Counted from the first letter of the stretch, positions 1 through 10,192 are shown. The stretch is 64,000 bases of DNA from Acidobacteriota bacterium (GCA_009694745.1 SHUF01000002.1:1-64000); one strand, 5' to 3'. Translations and numbers: made by a program. The notes: generated by a model from the sequence alone, not told the origin.

Positions 1-6
1 GTCGGT

Positions 7-483
7 GTGACGTCGGGCGCGGTGATCCTCACGACGGGATGGCCTGAGTTGTGGTCGGGCCAGGCGCTCACCGGATCACGGCTGCTGGTCCATGTGGCTG
101 CCGCGCCGATGTTCGTCGTGTCGGCCGTACTCGTCACGCTGTTCTGGGCGCATCGAAACCGCTTTGGCCGGGCCGACTGGAACCGTCTGCGCAGGCCCGT
201 CGGACTCGCGGCTGCGCACGGGGCCAATCCGTATCTCGTGCTGCTCCGGAAGTTGTCGTTCTGGGTGGCGGCGATCGCCGTCGTGCCGGCGGCCGTCTCG
301 GCGACGCTCGCGATGTTCCCGATCCTGGCATCGGTCTGGCAGACGACACTGATCGCGATGCATCGCGACGCGGTCGTCGTGCTCTCCGTCTCGGCGGCGT
401 TCTTCACGGTGCTGGCTCTGGTCGCGTGGATCCGCCGATACCGGGACGACCCGGACCCGCCGCCCGCCGCTCCGGCGGCGTGA
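7..483 (+). CDS. small integral membrane protein, upstream of apbE
   Basis: 158 aa ORF with several hydrophobic segments; ends just before the apbE-like start. Confidence 0.6.
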   Translation: MTSGAVILTTGWPELWSGQALTGSRLLVHVAAAPMFVVSAVLVTLFWAHRNRFGRADWNRLRRPVGLAAAHGANPYLVLLRKLSFWVAAIAVVPAAVSATLAMFPILASVWQTTLIAMHRDAVVVLSVSAAFFTVLALVAWIRRYRDDPDPPPAAPAA

Positions 484-491
484 GCTGTTCG

Positions 492-1346
492 ATGCTCCAG
501 CTCCAGCACAAGGCCATGGCGACGGTGTTCGAGATCCGCAGCACGGGCGAGGATCCTCACCTCTTGCGCCAGGCGGCCAGGGCCGCGTTTGACGTCATCG
601 ATCGGCTCGAGCACATGCTGAGCCGCTACATCGAGAACAGCGACATTTCGCGTATCAATCACCTTGCGGCCGGCGAATCGGCCCTCGTCGGCTACGAGAC
701 CATGCAGTGCCTGCAACTGGCGCAGTTGCTGTACGCGGAAACCGGCGGGGCCTTCGATGTTTCCATCGGCACAGGGTTCACGAACCTGGAACTGGTCCCG
801 GAGGAGTCTCGCGTGGTCGCGCGCGCGGACGATGTGCGTCTGGATCTCGGCGCGATCGGCAAAGGCTACGCCGTCGATCGCATGGCCGACGTGCTCGAGG
901 ACTGGGACGTCTCCCGGGTGCTGATCCAGGCCGGCGCCAGCTCGGTGCTGGCGCTCGATCCGTCAGACCACGAAGACGGCTGGCCGTTGACACTGAGCGA
1001 GCCTGGGCAGGATGGCCTTGTACTCGTGAGGCTGTCAGTCCGGCAGTACGCGCTGGGCGCGTCCGGTATCAGGAAGGGCGATCACATCGTGAACGGCCTG
1101 GAGGGAACGCCGGTCCGGTCCCGGTCCGCCGCCTGGGTGTCGGCGCCGCGTCACGTGCTGGCGGACCTGGGCCGGCGTGCCGGGGTCGAAGCGTCGGCGG
1201 CGGCCGTCGCCGACGCGCTCTCCACCGCGTTCATGATCAGCCCCGTCGAGGAGATTGAGGCCTGTTGCCGGAGCCACGACGGGCTCGAGGCGTGGATCCT
1301 GGCGGATACGTTTCAGCACTTTCCGGCGAACCTGCAGAGCGAGTAG
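492..1346 (+). CDS. apbE: FAD:protein FMN transferase (ApbE family)
   Basis: MATVFEIR...LSRYIENSDISRIN...GGAFDVSIG...LDLGAIGKGYAVDRM are ApbE-type motifs; the ORF-track start at 51 is too long. Confidence 0.85.
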   Translation: MLQLQHKAMATVFEIRSTGEDPHLLRQAARAAFDVIDRLEHMLSRYIENSDISRINHLAAGESALVGYETMQCLQLAQLLYAETGGAFDVSIGTGFTNLELVPEESRVVARADDVRLDLGAIGKGYAVDRMADVLEDWDVSRVLIQAGASSVLALDPSDHEDGWPLTLSEPGQDGLVLVRLSVRQYALGASGIRKGDHIVNGLEGTPVRSRSAAWVSAPRHVLADLGRRAGVEASAAAVADALSTAFMISPVEEIEACCRSHDGLEAWILADTFQHFPANLQSE

Positions 1347-1453
1347 CACCTGCGACAACGCATTCACGCAACGTCATACGGACTATCGACGGTGCCTCAC
1401 TGATGGATGGAGCCGGACTTGCGTTTTGGCCCCGTCGGTAACAGCGGGCGTCG

Positions 1454-3586
1454 CTAGAACGAAACGGTGAGACCTACGCGTATCGTTCGTCTTGCGCCCG
1501 GATAGGCGTATGGTACGACCCCGCCGACGAAGTCTGTCAGTGTGTAGCCATACTCCTCGTAGCGGCTGTTGGTGGCGTTGATCACATCCACAACCACCAG
1601 CGTCCGACCGATAGGACGCCGAATGCGCAGGTCCAAGGTTGATGGTCCTTTGATCGAGAGAACATTGGCGCCATCGAAGAACGCACCCCCGGAATGCTTG
1701 AAATATACAAAGGTGCCCACCCTCCATGGAAAGTCGACCGAAACACCTACTGACATCAGTCGCTCCGGGATGTTCTTGAGCTGGGTGTCCCTGTCCCTTG
1801 ACGAGCGGTCGGTGACCCGAGTCCACGCATATGACATCGTCGGCCGGACACGCTTCCACCAGTTGCCTTCAATTTCAATCTCCGCTCCAATGTGGCGGCT
1901 TCGACCAACGTTGGCATACGAAAAGGTTCGAGCATCGAAATCGATTTCGCCTTCAACGGTCATTTGGTAAGCGAGCGCACTCCACCGCAGCGGTCCACTG
2001 CCCGAGATGCCGGCTTCAAGATTCGTCGCCCTCTGCGGTGTCAACGTACTGTTGGAGATCGAGAAGGTGCCGCCGCGGAAGTCTGGATACGGCCGAGGGT
2101 CGAACATCTGGTCAAGCGTAGGCACCTTAAAGGCACGCGCTACCTGAGCAAACAACACGACTCCCCCAGGGTCGCTGAGCTGGACGACAATGCCAGCCCG
2201 CGGAGACCATGCGGCCTTTTTTGACGGAGTCACCGCACCAAAGCCCGCGTCGTCCACGCCGTCCCACCGAATCGCGCCGGTTAGGTGAACCCGAGGAGTT
2301 GCTTCAAATGACGCCGCCGCGAAGATCCCGGCACGAATCCGCCTGCCACGCGCTCGGCTGTTAAATGCACCGACGTCACCAGCCGGGGATACTTCGTTGT
2401 AGCGCGTGTCCAGGCGTTCGTGCGCGACGTCACCGCCGAATCTCACCAGATGGCGGCGCGTGACAGAGAGAGTGCGTTCGCTTTCGACACTACCGCCGAC
2501 CGAAAGACTCGACAGCGTGCGAGCACGCGTATCGCCAAAGCCAGGCAAGAACAGAATTGTGCGGATGAGATCCTCGGCGCGCCGCTTGACGAAGAACCGC
2601 GCTCCTGAACTCCACGCACTTGAGGCGGCACGCAGCGCGAACGCCATCGAGAGGTTACGCCGGTCAAGCCTGTCGAGATCAAAGGCCGGATCCAAAGTTC
2701 GAGGAGCGGTTCTGACTGCCTCTACTGCGGCAGATCCTGGATCCTCGTGCTTTCGGCGATAACCGTTTAGGGTCAACCGCAAGTTGACTCCATCGATCGC
2801 CCGCTCAACGCTGCCAGCGGCCACATATTGGCCGGCACGCGAATGTCGGTATGCACCGTCCGTGTGTCGCGCGGCGCCCGAGAGCGTGAGGCCCCAACCG
2901 TGCGCGCCGCGGCCGTACGAGCCATCGGCCGTGATGGAACCAAACGTACCACCCGTCAGTGAAAACTGACCCGCATTCTCTGCCCGCTCGGTCAGAATCT
3001 GTATGACGCCGCCAACAGCCGCGTCGCCGTATGTTGAGGCGCCGGGCCCGCGGTGCGCTTCGATGCGCCTGATCGACGAGGTCGGAATAAGGGACAAGTC
3101 GATGAGCCCAGACTCGACGTCGCCGACCGGCAGACCGTCTACGAGCATGAGCACGTACTCGGCTTCGCCACCGCCGAAGAAGCCTCGCGCCGAGATCACG
3201 GGGCGGCCCGCATGGAACTGCCCCTGCATAATGTTGAAGCCAGGAATGAACGTCAGGATCTCAGAAGGATGCACGACGGGAAGTGCCGCCAGCGTGGCCT
3301 TGTCTATTACGACGGTCGCAGCTGGCACCTGTGCACGGGGCGTCTCGCCACGTTCGGATGTGACAACGATCTTCGTGTCGAAGCGGACGGGAATGGGCAC
3401 CGGCACCTGAGCCCACGCCGACGTCGACACACCACAACACCCGGATGCAATGAGCAGGCGAATGAACGTCTTGAGATTCCTGGCTATGATCACGACCGTG
3501 TTTTGTGCGGCGGCGGCTCCTTGAGTGGCAGGTCGTGTCTGCCAATTCTGCGACGCGGACAGGAGTTTCGCATCTCGGAAGGTCAT
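1454..3586 (-). CDS. TonB-dependent outer-membrane receptor
   Basis: Plug-domain motifs (VVIDKATLAALPVVHPSEIL, RIEAHRGPGASTYGDAAVGGVIQI) and C-terminal beta-barrel ending in F. Confidence 0.9.
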   Translation of the reverse strand: MTFRDAKLLSASQNWQTRPATQGAAAAQNTVVIIARNLKTFIRLLIASGCCGVSTSAWAQVPVPIPVRFDTKIVVTSERGETPRAQVPAATVVIDKATLAALPVVHPSEILTFIPGFNIMQGQFHAGRPVISARGFFGGGEAEYVLMLVDGLPVGDVESGLIDLSLIPTSSIRRIEAHRGPGASTYGDAAVGGVIQILTERAENAGQFSLTGGTFGSITADGSYGRGAHGWGLTLSGAARHTDGAYRHSRAGQYVAAGSVERAIDGVNLRLTLNGYRRKHEDPGSAAVEAVRTAPRTLDPAFDLDRLDRRNLSMAFALRAASSAWSSGARFFVKRRAEDLIRTILFLPGFGDTRARTLSSLSVGGSVESERTLSVTRRHLVRFGGDVAHERLDTRYNEVSPAGDVGAFNSRARGRRIRAGIFAAASFEATPRVHLTGAIRWDGVDDAGFGAVTPSKKAAWSPRAGIVVQLSDPGGVVLFAQVARAFKVPTLDQMFDPRPYPDFRGGTFSISNSTLTPQRATNLEAGISGSGPLRWSALAYQMTVEGEIDFDARTFSYANVGRSRHIGAEIEIEGNWWKRVRPTMSYAWTRVTDRSSRDRDTQLKNIPERLMSVGVSVDFPWRVGTFVYFKHSGGAFFDGANVLSIKGPSTLDLRIRRPIGRTLVVVDVINATNSRYEEYGYTLTDFVGGVVPYAYPGARRTIRVGLTVSF

Positions 3587-3706
3587 TGCTTACGATCGCT
3601 CGCGCTCATCATAGCGCCGTTCGTGGTGTGGGGACAACACTTTGAGGTAGCGCTGAGCCGCAACGGCACACTCGACTGGATCGGGCAATGCGGCCGCTGG
3701 GCATGG

Positions 3707-4057
3707 CTAGCTGGCATCGTGCTCCTTGTCGCTGATGTCGCCGGACCGATTCTGGCGCACGTGCGTTAGCGGCAGCCAGCGCGCGACGATCAGGGCCAGG
3801 CCAGGCACGACGAGTGCGCCGACGAACGCCATCAGGAAGGAGTCGAGCCGCATCGAGTACGAGCCGACGGCTGCGTACCCGACCGCAATGCCAAGATTTG
3901 ACCCGGCCGTGAGCCACAGAAAGCGCCTGAGCGGGGCGAGGACCAGCCCGGCGAATACGACCGTGGCTTCCGCGAGGACCGGAATGGGCCGGCACAGCAC
4001 AACCGCCCAGACTCCGTAACGATCGGCGAGATGTGCAGCCCGCGCCAGTCCATCCGG
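3707..4057 (-). pseudogene. C-terminal fragment of a VTT/SNARE-associated (DedA-like) membrane protein
   Basis: LARAAHLADRYGVWAVVLCRPIPVLAEATVVFAGL... reads to a stop, but an in-frame stop lies just upstream; N-terminal half missing. Confidence 0.55.
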
Positions 4058-4173
4058 ACGGGATCATTTATCAGACGCGTACGCGCGCGGACGGTGCGAT
4101 CGAGAGCGATATTGGTATCGGCACCGGTGTCGGTCCGCTCATCAAGACATTTGTATTCCGTAAGCGTGCCTGA
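4051..4173 (+). pseudogene. C-terminal tail of an unidentified protein
   Basis: Frame reads GIIYQTRTRADGAIESDIGIGTGVGPLIKTFVFRKRA*; no start, abuts the VTT fragment. Confidence 0.35.
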
Positions 4174-4231
4174 GCGGGGCCACGCGCGCGTTCGAGTGTC
4201 GAGCGGCGGCCGAATGTGGCCGTGGCTAGTG

Positions 4232-4495
4232 TCATGCGGATAACGGTTTAGGACATCGCGTGATTTTGTCGAGAATCATGTCCGCGCTCTTGGTCCAGAC
4301 GAAGCGCCGTGGAGCCCCGTTGTATTGCTGCAAGTACTCGTTGATGGCCGCCACGAGCGCAGGGACGCTGTCGAAGGTGCCACGACGGATCCGATCCCTA
4401 GTGATTTCGCCGAACCAGCGTTCGACGAGATTGAGCCAGGAACTGCTGGTCGGGATGAAATGAAAGTGCACGCGGGGATGCCGCTTCAGCCAGAT
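4232..4495 (-). mobile_element. IS630-family transposase C-terminal remnant
   Basis: LKRHPRVHFHFIPTSSSWLNLVERWFGEITRDRIRRGTF is a typical IS630/DDE C-terminal motif. Confidence 0.75.
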
Positions 4496-4954
4496 GCGCA
4501 GGCGCTCCTGCCCCACAGCCGGACGCAACGCATAGCGACACAGGCGCTCGAGTCGATCGCGCGCCCCCGCCCGCACTGCGATCCCGGCATGCAGATCAAG
4601 CCCCTGCAGACGCGCGTGCCACTCACGCGGAGGAGTCGACTCAGGCCCCGCGACCGGGTCGCCGCAGCGCCGTACCGACAGCCCCGCCCGCAGTCCCAAC
4701 CCCGCGACACCACGCACGGACGCGGCCGCCAACCCCGCCAGCGTGGGCGTCTCCTCCGCCCACGGGTCGGCCACGTCGACACCCTCAGCGCCTCCGGACA
4801 CGCCGTGGCGCGCCAACAGGCGTCCGATGCACCTCGCCAGCGTCACCAGCAGCGGCGTCACGTCCGGCGTGGCCGGGTACCGCGCGGCGTGGAATCGCAC
4901 GTCACCCCGCGCATCCCGTGTGAACACACCGTCCGACGGACCGAACGCGGGCAA
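4496..4954 (-). mobile_element. IS91/IS801-like transposase internal remnant
   Basis: GVFTRDARGDVRFHAARYP...LGLRAGLSVRR...GLDLHAGIAVRAGARDRLERLCRYALRPAVGQERLR resembles IS91-type (Y2) transposases; both ends missing. Confidence 0.65.
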
Positions 4955-5120
4955 GGTGGCGTTGACGGACGCAGCGGGCCTCTTCGTCTTTGAGGACCTC
5001 GTCTCATCGCCGCAGTTTCAGATCGAGGCCTCCAAGAATGGCTATCAGGCTGTGCGGGTCGTCCATCTGTACGGCCTGATCACCAATGGCCAGGAGTCCG
5101 CCGTGCTTGTGGCCAAGTGA
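4950..5120 (+). pseudogene. C-terminal fragment of a carboxypeptidase-regulatory-like domain protein
   Basis: VALTDAAGLFVFEDLVSSPQFQIEASKNGYQAVRVVHLYGLITNGQESAVLVAK*; upstream part of the ORF is antisense to the IS91 remnant. Confidence 0.5.
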
Positions 5121-5291
5121 ACGCGAGGAGGCAAGCTCCGGAAGTACTGAGGACAGTAGATACTCAGGAGTAGCTATAGACTTCAGGATGTCCCGCCGGC
5201 GCCCTGCGGCTTCGCCCTAACCTCGTGAAGTCGCGGCCCTGCAGCCGTCGGGCTCTACATCGTCATTGGGAACGGGCATCGTTGATCGGAT

Positions 5292-8288
5292 ATGGATTTT
5301 GGCGGGAGACTTATGGTGAGACGTTACGCGGCAGTTGTGTTGGTGATCATCGGTGGCGTGGCAGGTCTGCTCGCGCAGGCCCCAGCGGCCACGCATCCAC
5401 TGGCCCGCGACCTGCGGTGGCGCAACATCGGTCCGGCCAACATGACGGGCCGCATCGCCGCCATCGAGGCACTGTCCACCGATCACCGCTACGTGGTGGT
5501 GGCGTCCGCATCGGGCGGCGTGTTCCTCTCGAAAAATGCGGGCATCACCTGGGACCCGATCTTCGACCGCTCCGAGGGTGCCGGCTCGATCGGCTCGGTG
5601 GCGATCTTCGAGCCGAACCCGAACATCATCTGGGTGGGCACGGGTGAAGCCGCCAACCGCAACTCGAGCGGTTGGGGCAACGGGCTGTTCAAGACCACCG
5701 ACGCCGGCAAGACGTGGCGGCACGTCGGTCTGGCCAACACCCACCACATCGCCGAGATCGCGCTGCACCCGACCAATCCCGACATCGCTTACGCGGCCTC
5801 GCCCGGCCACCTCTGGGGCTACTCAGGCGACCGCGGCCTGTTCAAGACCACCGACGGCGGAACCGCCTGGACAAAACTGGCGGGCGGCCTGCCCAGCGAC
5901 GGACGCACGGGGGCCACCGAAGTCATCATGGACCCGCGCAACCCGGACATCCTGTACGCCGGCATGTATCACCGCCTGCGACAGCCGGCAACGATGCACT
6001 CGGGCGGACCCAATGGCGGCATCTTCAAGACGCGCGATGGTGGCCGCACGTGGCAGCGGATGAGCAAAGGCCTGGCGGCGGGCGACTCGGGCATGATCGA
6101 CATCTCCATCCACCTCGCCAACCCCGACATCGTCGTGGCGGCGTACGAAGCCGACGAAAACATTCCGTACGACCCGGCACGACCGACCTCGGCACAAACG
6201 CCGGGCTCTGGCATTTACATCTCCGAGGATGCGGGGGCGTCGTGGAAGTGGCTGCTGAAGACCCATCTGCGACCGTTCTACCACGGGCAGGTGCACATCG
6301 ACGCGAACAACCCGAAGCGCATCTTCTCGGTGGGACGCGAGTTCAAGGTGTCGCTCGACGGCGGCGTCACCTGGCGCGACAAATGGTGGGGCGGCGGCGG
6401 GGACGAGCACGATTTCTGGATGGCGCCCAGCGACTCGAAGATCTTCTATACCGCCACCGACCAGGGCGCGTACCTGACGGTGGATGACGGCCAGACGATT
6501 CTGTCGTTCGACAACATGGCCATCGGGCAGTACTACAAGGTGGGCGTCGACATGCGCGACCCGTACTGGGTGGTCGGCGGTCTGCAGGACAACGCGATCT
6601 GGAGCGGCCCGAGCAATTCTCGAGAGACCCGCGGCATCCTCAACATGCACAACACGTGGCTGGGCGAAGGCGACGGCTTTGCCTCTCTGGTCGATCCCAC
6701 CGACTATCGCGTGACCTACATGGTGAATCACGTCGGGTTTGCGATGCGCCTGAACGTTGAGACACGCCAGCCGACGTTCATCACGCCGACGCCGGAGACG
6801 GTGCTGAATTTTTCGGATTACTCCGACGTGGGCTACACCGAAACACCCATCCGCTACACGATTGCCCCCGGCGAGCACTGGTTCCGCTATGGGCAACCCA
6901 ACCGGCCGCTGATGCCGCCGCACTTCCGCTTCAACTGGAACAGTCCTCTGACGATGTCACCGAGCAATCCGCGGACGCTGTACTTCGGCGGCAACCACGT
7001 GTTCAAGTCGGTCGATCGCGGCGACACGTGGCGCATCATCAGCCCAGACCTGACGGCCAACAATGCCGAGTGGCGCAATCCGTCGAACTCGGGCGGGTTG
7101 ACGCGCGAGGTGACGGGTGGCGAAAACCACTTTACGGTGTTCGACGTCCGAGAGTCGCCGCTCGACCCGGCGTTGATCTGGGCCGGCACTGACGATGGCA
7201 ACGTGCAGGTGACGAGGAACGGCGGCGCGCGCTGGACGAATATGCGCGGCAACCTGCCGGGCGTCACCGGCGAGGTGTGGGTCAGCCGCGTGGAGCCCTC
7301 CCACCACGCGGTCGGCACGGCCTACGTGGTGCTCGACAACCATCGGCGCGACGACATGAATCCGCATGTGTTCGTGACTCGCGACTTTGGCGCCACGTTC
7401 ACCGACATCACCGGCAATCTGCCCGAGGGCATCGGGTCGTACGTCATCAATGAAGACCCGGTGAACCCGAACCTGCTGTTTCTGGGCACGGAGTTCGGCG
7501 TGTACGCCTCGACCGAAGGCGGCGGCACGTGGTTCAAGCTGTCGAGCGGCATGCCAAACGTGGCGGTGCTTGATCTGGTGATTCACCCGCGTGACGGAGA
7601 CCTGATCGCCGGCACCCATGGCCGGGCCATCTGGATTCTCGACGACCTCACCCCACTGCGGCAGATGACGCCGGCCGTGGCGAACACGGCCGCGCACCTG
7701 TTCCAAAGCGAGGTGGCCACGAAGTGGGTGACGATCGACCTGGGGCGCATGCAGGAAGACTTTTTGTTTCGCGGCGCCAATCCACCAGCCGGCGCCTCGA
7801 TCAATTTCTGGCTGCGCGAGGCGCCCGAAGGCCCGGTGACGCTGGACGTCTCGGAGTTTGCCGGTGACCGCGTCGCGACCGTGCGTCTGGGCGGCGGCGG
7901 TGCGCAGGCCGGCATCAATCGCGCGCACTGGAACTTCCAGTTTCCGACCACCGCCGCCGAACGCGCCACCATGGCGGCCCGTCTCGACGCCGCCATCGCG
8001 TTTCTGGACGGGCGCGTGGCTGACACCACCCGGCGCCAGCAGCTCGGCCGGCTGCGCAGGGCGCTTGCGGCCGCCTCCACCGATGCCGCGCTCAATCAGG
8101 TGCGATTGGAATTGGTGACCGACTTCAACGGCGAGGCGGCCGGGCGCCCCCTGTTCGGCTCGCCCATCGGCAACAGCACGGCCGGCGCCGGCACCTACCG
8201 CGTCACCCTGCGAGTCAACGGGCAGACGCTCGAGGGCACGGTCACCGTGCGTGACGACCCGATGATGGCCGAGCACGGAGGCCGCTAG
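5292..8288 (+). CDS. VPS10/sortilin-like BNR-repeat (beta-propeller) exported protein
   Basis: Repeated GLFKTTDAGKTW / GIFKTRDGGRTW / HVFKSVDRGDTW BNR motifs; 998 aa with N-terminal hydrophobic signal. Confidence 0.85.
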   Translation: MDFGGRLMVRRYAAVVLVIIGGVAGLLAQAPAATHPLARDLRWRNIGPANMTGRIAAIEALSTDHRYVVVASASGGVFLSKNAGITWDPIFDRSEGAGSIGSVAIFEPNPNIIWVGTGEAANRNSSGWGNGLFKTTDAGKTWRHVGLANTHHIAEIALHPTNPDIAYAASPGHLWGYSGDRGLFKTTDGGTAWTKLAGGLPSDGRTGATEVIMDPRNPDILYAGMYHRLRQPATMHSGGPNGGIFKTRDGGRTWQRMSKGLAAGDSGMIDISIHLANPDIVVAAYEADENIPYDPARPTSAQTPGSGIYISEDAGASWKWLLKTHLRPFYHGQVHIDANNPKRIFSVGREFKVSLDGGVTWRDKWWGGGGDEHDFWMAPSDSKIFYTATDQGAYLTVDDGQTILSFDNMAIGQYYKVGVDMRDPYWVVGGLQDNAIWSGPSNSRETRGILNMHNTWLGEGDGFASLVDPTDYRVTYMVNHVGFAMRLNVETRQPTFITPTPETVLNFSDYSDVGYTETPIRYTIAPGEHWFRYGQPNRPLMPPHFRFNWNSPLTMSPSNPRTLYFGGNHVFKSVDRGDTWRIISPDLTANNAEWRNPSNSGGLTREVTGGENHFTVFDVRESPLDPALIWAGTDDGNVQVTRNGGARWTNMRGNLPGVTGEVWVSRVEPSHHAVGTAYVVLDNHRRDDMNPHVFVTRDFGATFTDITGNLPEGIGSYVINEDPVNPNLLFLGTEFGVYASTEGGGTWFKLSSGMPNVAVLDLVIHPRDGDLIAGTHGRAIWILDDLTPLRQMTPAVANTAAHLFQSEVATKWVTIDLGRMQEDFLFRGANPPAGASINFWLREAPEGPVTLDVSEFAGDRVATVRLGGGGAQAGINRAHWNFQFPTTAAERATMAARLDAAIAFLDGRVADTTRRQQLGRLRRALAAASTDAALNQVRLELVTDFNGEAAGRPLFGSPIGNSTAGAGTYRVTLRVNGQTLEGTVTVRDDPMMAEHGGR

Positions 8289-8423
8289 GAGCGGCGGATA
8301 AGGGCCGTTACGTCATGGAAAGACCCACGTAATACGGACTGTCGGCGGAGTCGGAATGAAAGTGCGCATGCGGAATATCAAGCGGGGAAGTCGGAAAGTA
8401 GAAAGGTAGGGAAGTGGGGAATA

Positions 8424-9841
8424 ATGGCGCCCATGCTTCGTATCGTTTGCCTCTTCGTGCTGTTGGCCATCGCGAATGGCTCTGCGCAGTCCCGGCCGGC
8501 TCCGGACTGGCCCGTCATCGAAGCCGAGACGCTGAAGCACTTCCAGGCGCTTCTGCGGTTCGACACTTCCGACTCTCCGGGGCGTGAACGCGAGGTCGTG
8601 GACTACCTGACGCAGGTGCTCACGGCTGAAGGAATCGAAGTTCAGGAGTATTCCAACGAGGCCCACCGACCCAACCTTGTGGCTCGGCTCAAGGGCAGCG
8701 GCGCCAGGCGGCCCCTCCTGCTCATGGCGCATACGGACACGGTCAATGTCGATCCGAAGAAATGGACGTTCCCGCCCTTCAGTGCCACGCTTGATGGCGA
8801 CTACGTCTACGGCCGCGGCGCCGTCGACGACGAGGACAACGTCACGGCATCGCTGATGGCGATGCTCCTGCTCAAGCGGCTCAACGTGCCGCTTGATCGC
8901 GATGTGATCTTTCTCGCCGAGTCGGGCGAAGAAGGCTCGACGCACGTCGGCGTCAAGTTCATGGCAGATGAGCACTGGGACGCGATCAACGCCGAGTATT
9001 GCTTCGCCGAAGGCGGCAATGTCATGCGCGAGGGCGGCCGCGCGACGTACGCATCGGTGCAAACACTCGAGAAGATTCTCTTTGGGATTGAACTGGCGGC
9101 GACCGGGCCCGCTGGACACAGCTCGATCCCGCTGGAAAACAACGCCGTGGCGCGCCTCGCCAAAGCGGTGGCAGCTGTCAGCGCATGGCAACCGGAGATT
9201 CGTCTCAACGAAACGACCAGCGCGTTTTCAAGAGACTGGCGGACATCTCGGAGCCGGAGGCCGCCGCCCGATATCGGGCCGTCGCCGATCCAGCCAGGGT
9301 CACGGACGCAGACGCCCATTTTCGGCGCTTCGAACCTCGGCTCTCCGCGATGCTGCGCACCACCCTTTCGCCGAATATGGTGTCCGGCGGATATCGCATT
9401 AACGTGATCCCGTCGGATGCGCTCGCGACATTCGACACGCGGATCCTGCCGGACGAAAACCTCCAGGCTTTTCTCGAACAGGTGCGCAAGGTGGTGAACG
9501 ACCCTTCGGTCGAAGTGCGTCTGGCGAAGCGCAATCTGAGGCCCGGTGGTGTGGAGGCGCGCATCGACTCTGACGTCTTCCGCGCGCTTGAATCGTCGGC
9601 AAAGACGCATTACAACGTGCCGACCCTGCCGACGATGGGCACGGGCGCGACCGACATGGCGTTCCTCCGCGCCAAGGGAATGCAGTGCTACGGCGTCGGC
9701 CCGGCCATCGATATGGAGGACGCGGCGAAGGGCTTTGCGGCCCATAGCGATCAGGAGCGGATCCTAGTGAACGAACTCAATCAATTTCTGCGGTTCTACT
9801 GGGACGCGGTGACGGCGATCGCTGGGAAAGTAGGGAAGTAG
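8424..9841 (+). pseudogene. M20-family metallopeptidase, frameshifted
   Basis: ORF 8424-9407 holds the N-terminal half (LLMAHTDTVNVDPKKW, YVYGRGAVDDEDN) and ORF 9185-9841 the C-terminal half (GGYRINVIPSDA...MGTGATDMAF); frame changes near 9215-9230. Confidence 0.8.
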
Positions 9842-9891
9842 GGAAGTAGGACCTCGCGATTCAGCTTCATTGCCGGGCTCGAATCGTCCCT

Positions 9892-10112
9892 TCAGGCCGG
9901 AAGACGAAGCCGGCGCGCCGCCAGGGCACGGTCACCGTGCGTGACGACCCGATGATGGCCGAGCACGGCTGCTAGGAGCGGTTTCCAATTCGGCGTAGCG
10001 GAAACCGCCCGGAGGGCACGGGCTTCAGCCCGTGCCGCGCGTCCCGGGCTGAAGCCCGGGACCTCCGAACGCCTACGGTCGTCGAGCCGGCGTGCGGCTT
10101 CGACCTGGCCCA
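9892..10112. repeat. compound inverted-repeat region containing a copy of the VPS10 gene tail
   Basis: GCGGTTTCC..GGAAACCGC at 9979-10009 and GGGCTTCAGCCC/GGGCTGAAGCCC at 10011-10066. Confidence 0.6.
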
Positions 10113-10192
10113 ATTCGAGCGGCTTCTCCTCGAGGAGGATTTCGCCAGCGCCTCCAATCGATTACGAATGAAGGTGTCCCTGGCGGTAAGGC

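Noticed and set aside
51-491. Long N-terminal extension of ORF 51-1346
   Set aside because: Out of frame with, and overlapping, the better-supported membrane ORF 7-483; the ApbE homology starts at 492.
5823-6923. 366-aa antisense ORF within the VPS10-like gene
   Set aside because: Shadow ORF typical of high-GC codon bias; His/Arg/Val-rich and no recognisable domain. Same reasoning for 6957-8276, 22465-24126, 38127-39620, 51255-52439 and 59749-61455 on the minus strand.
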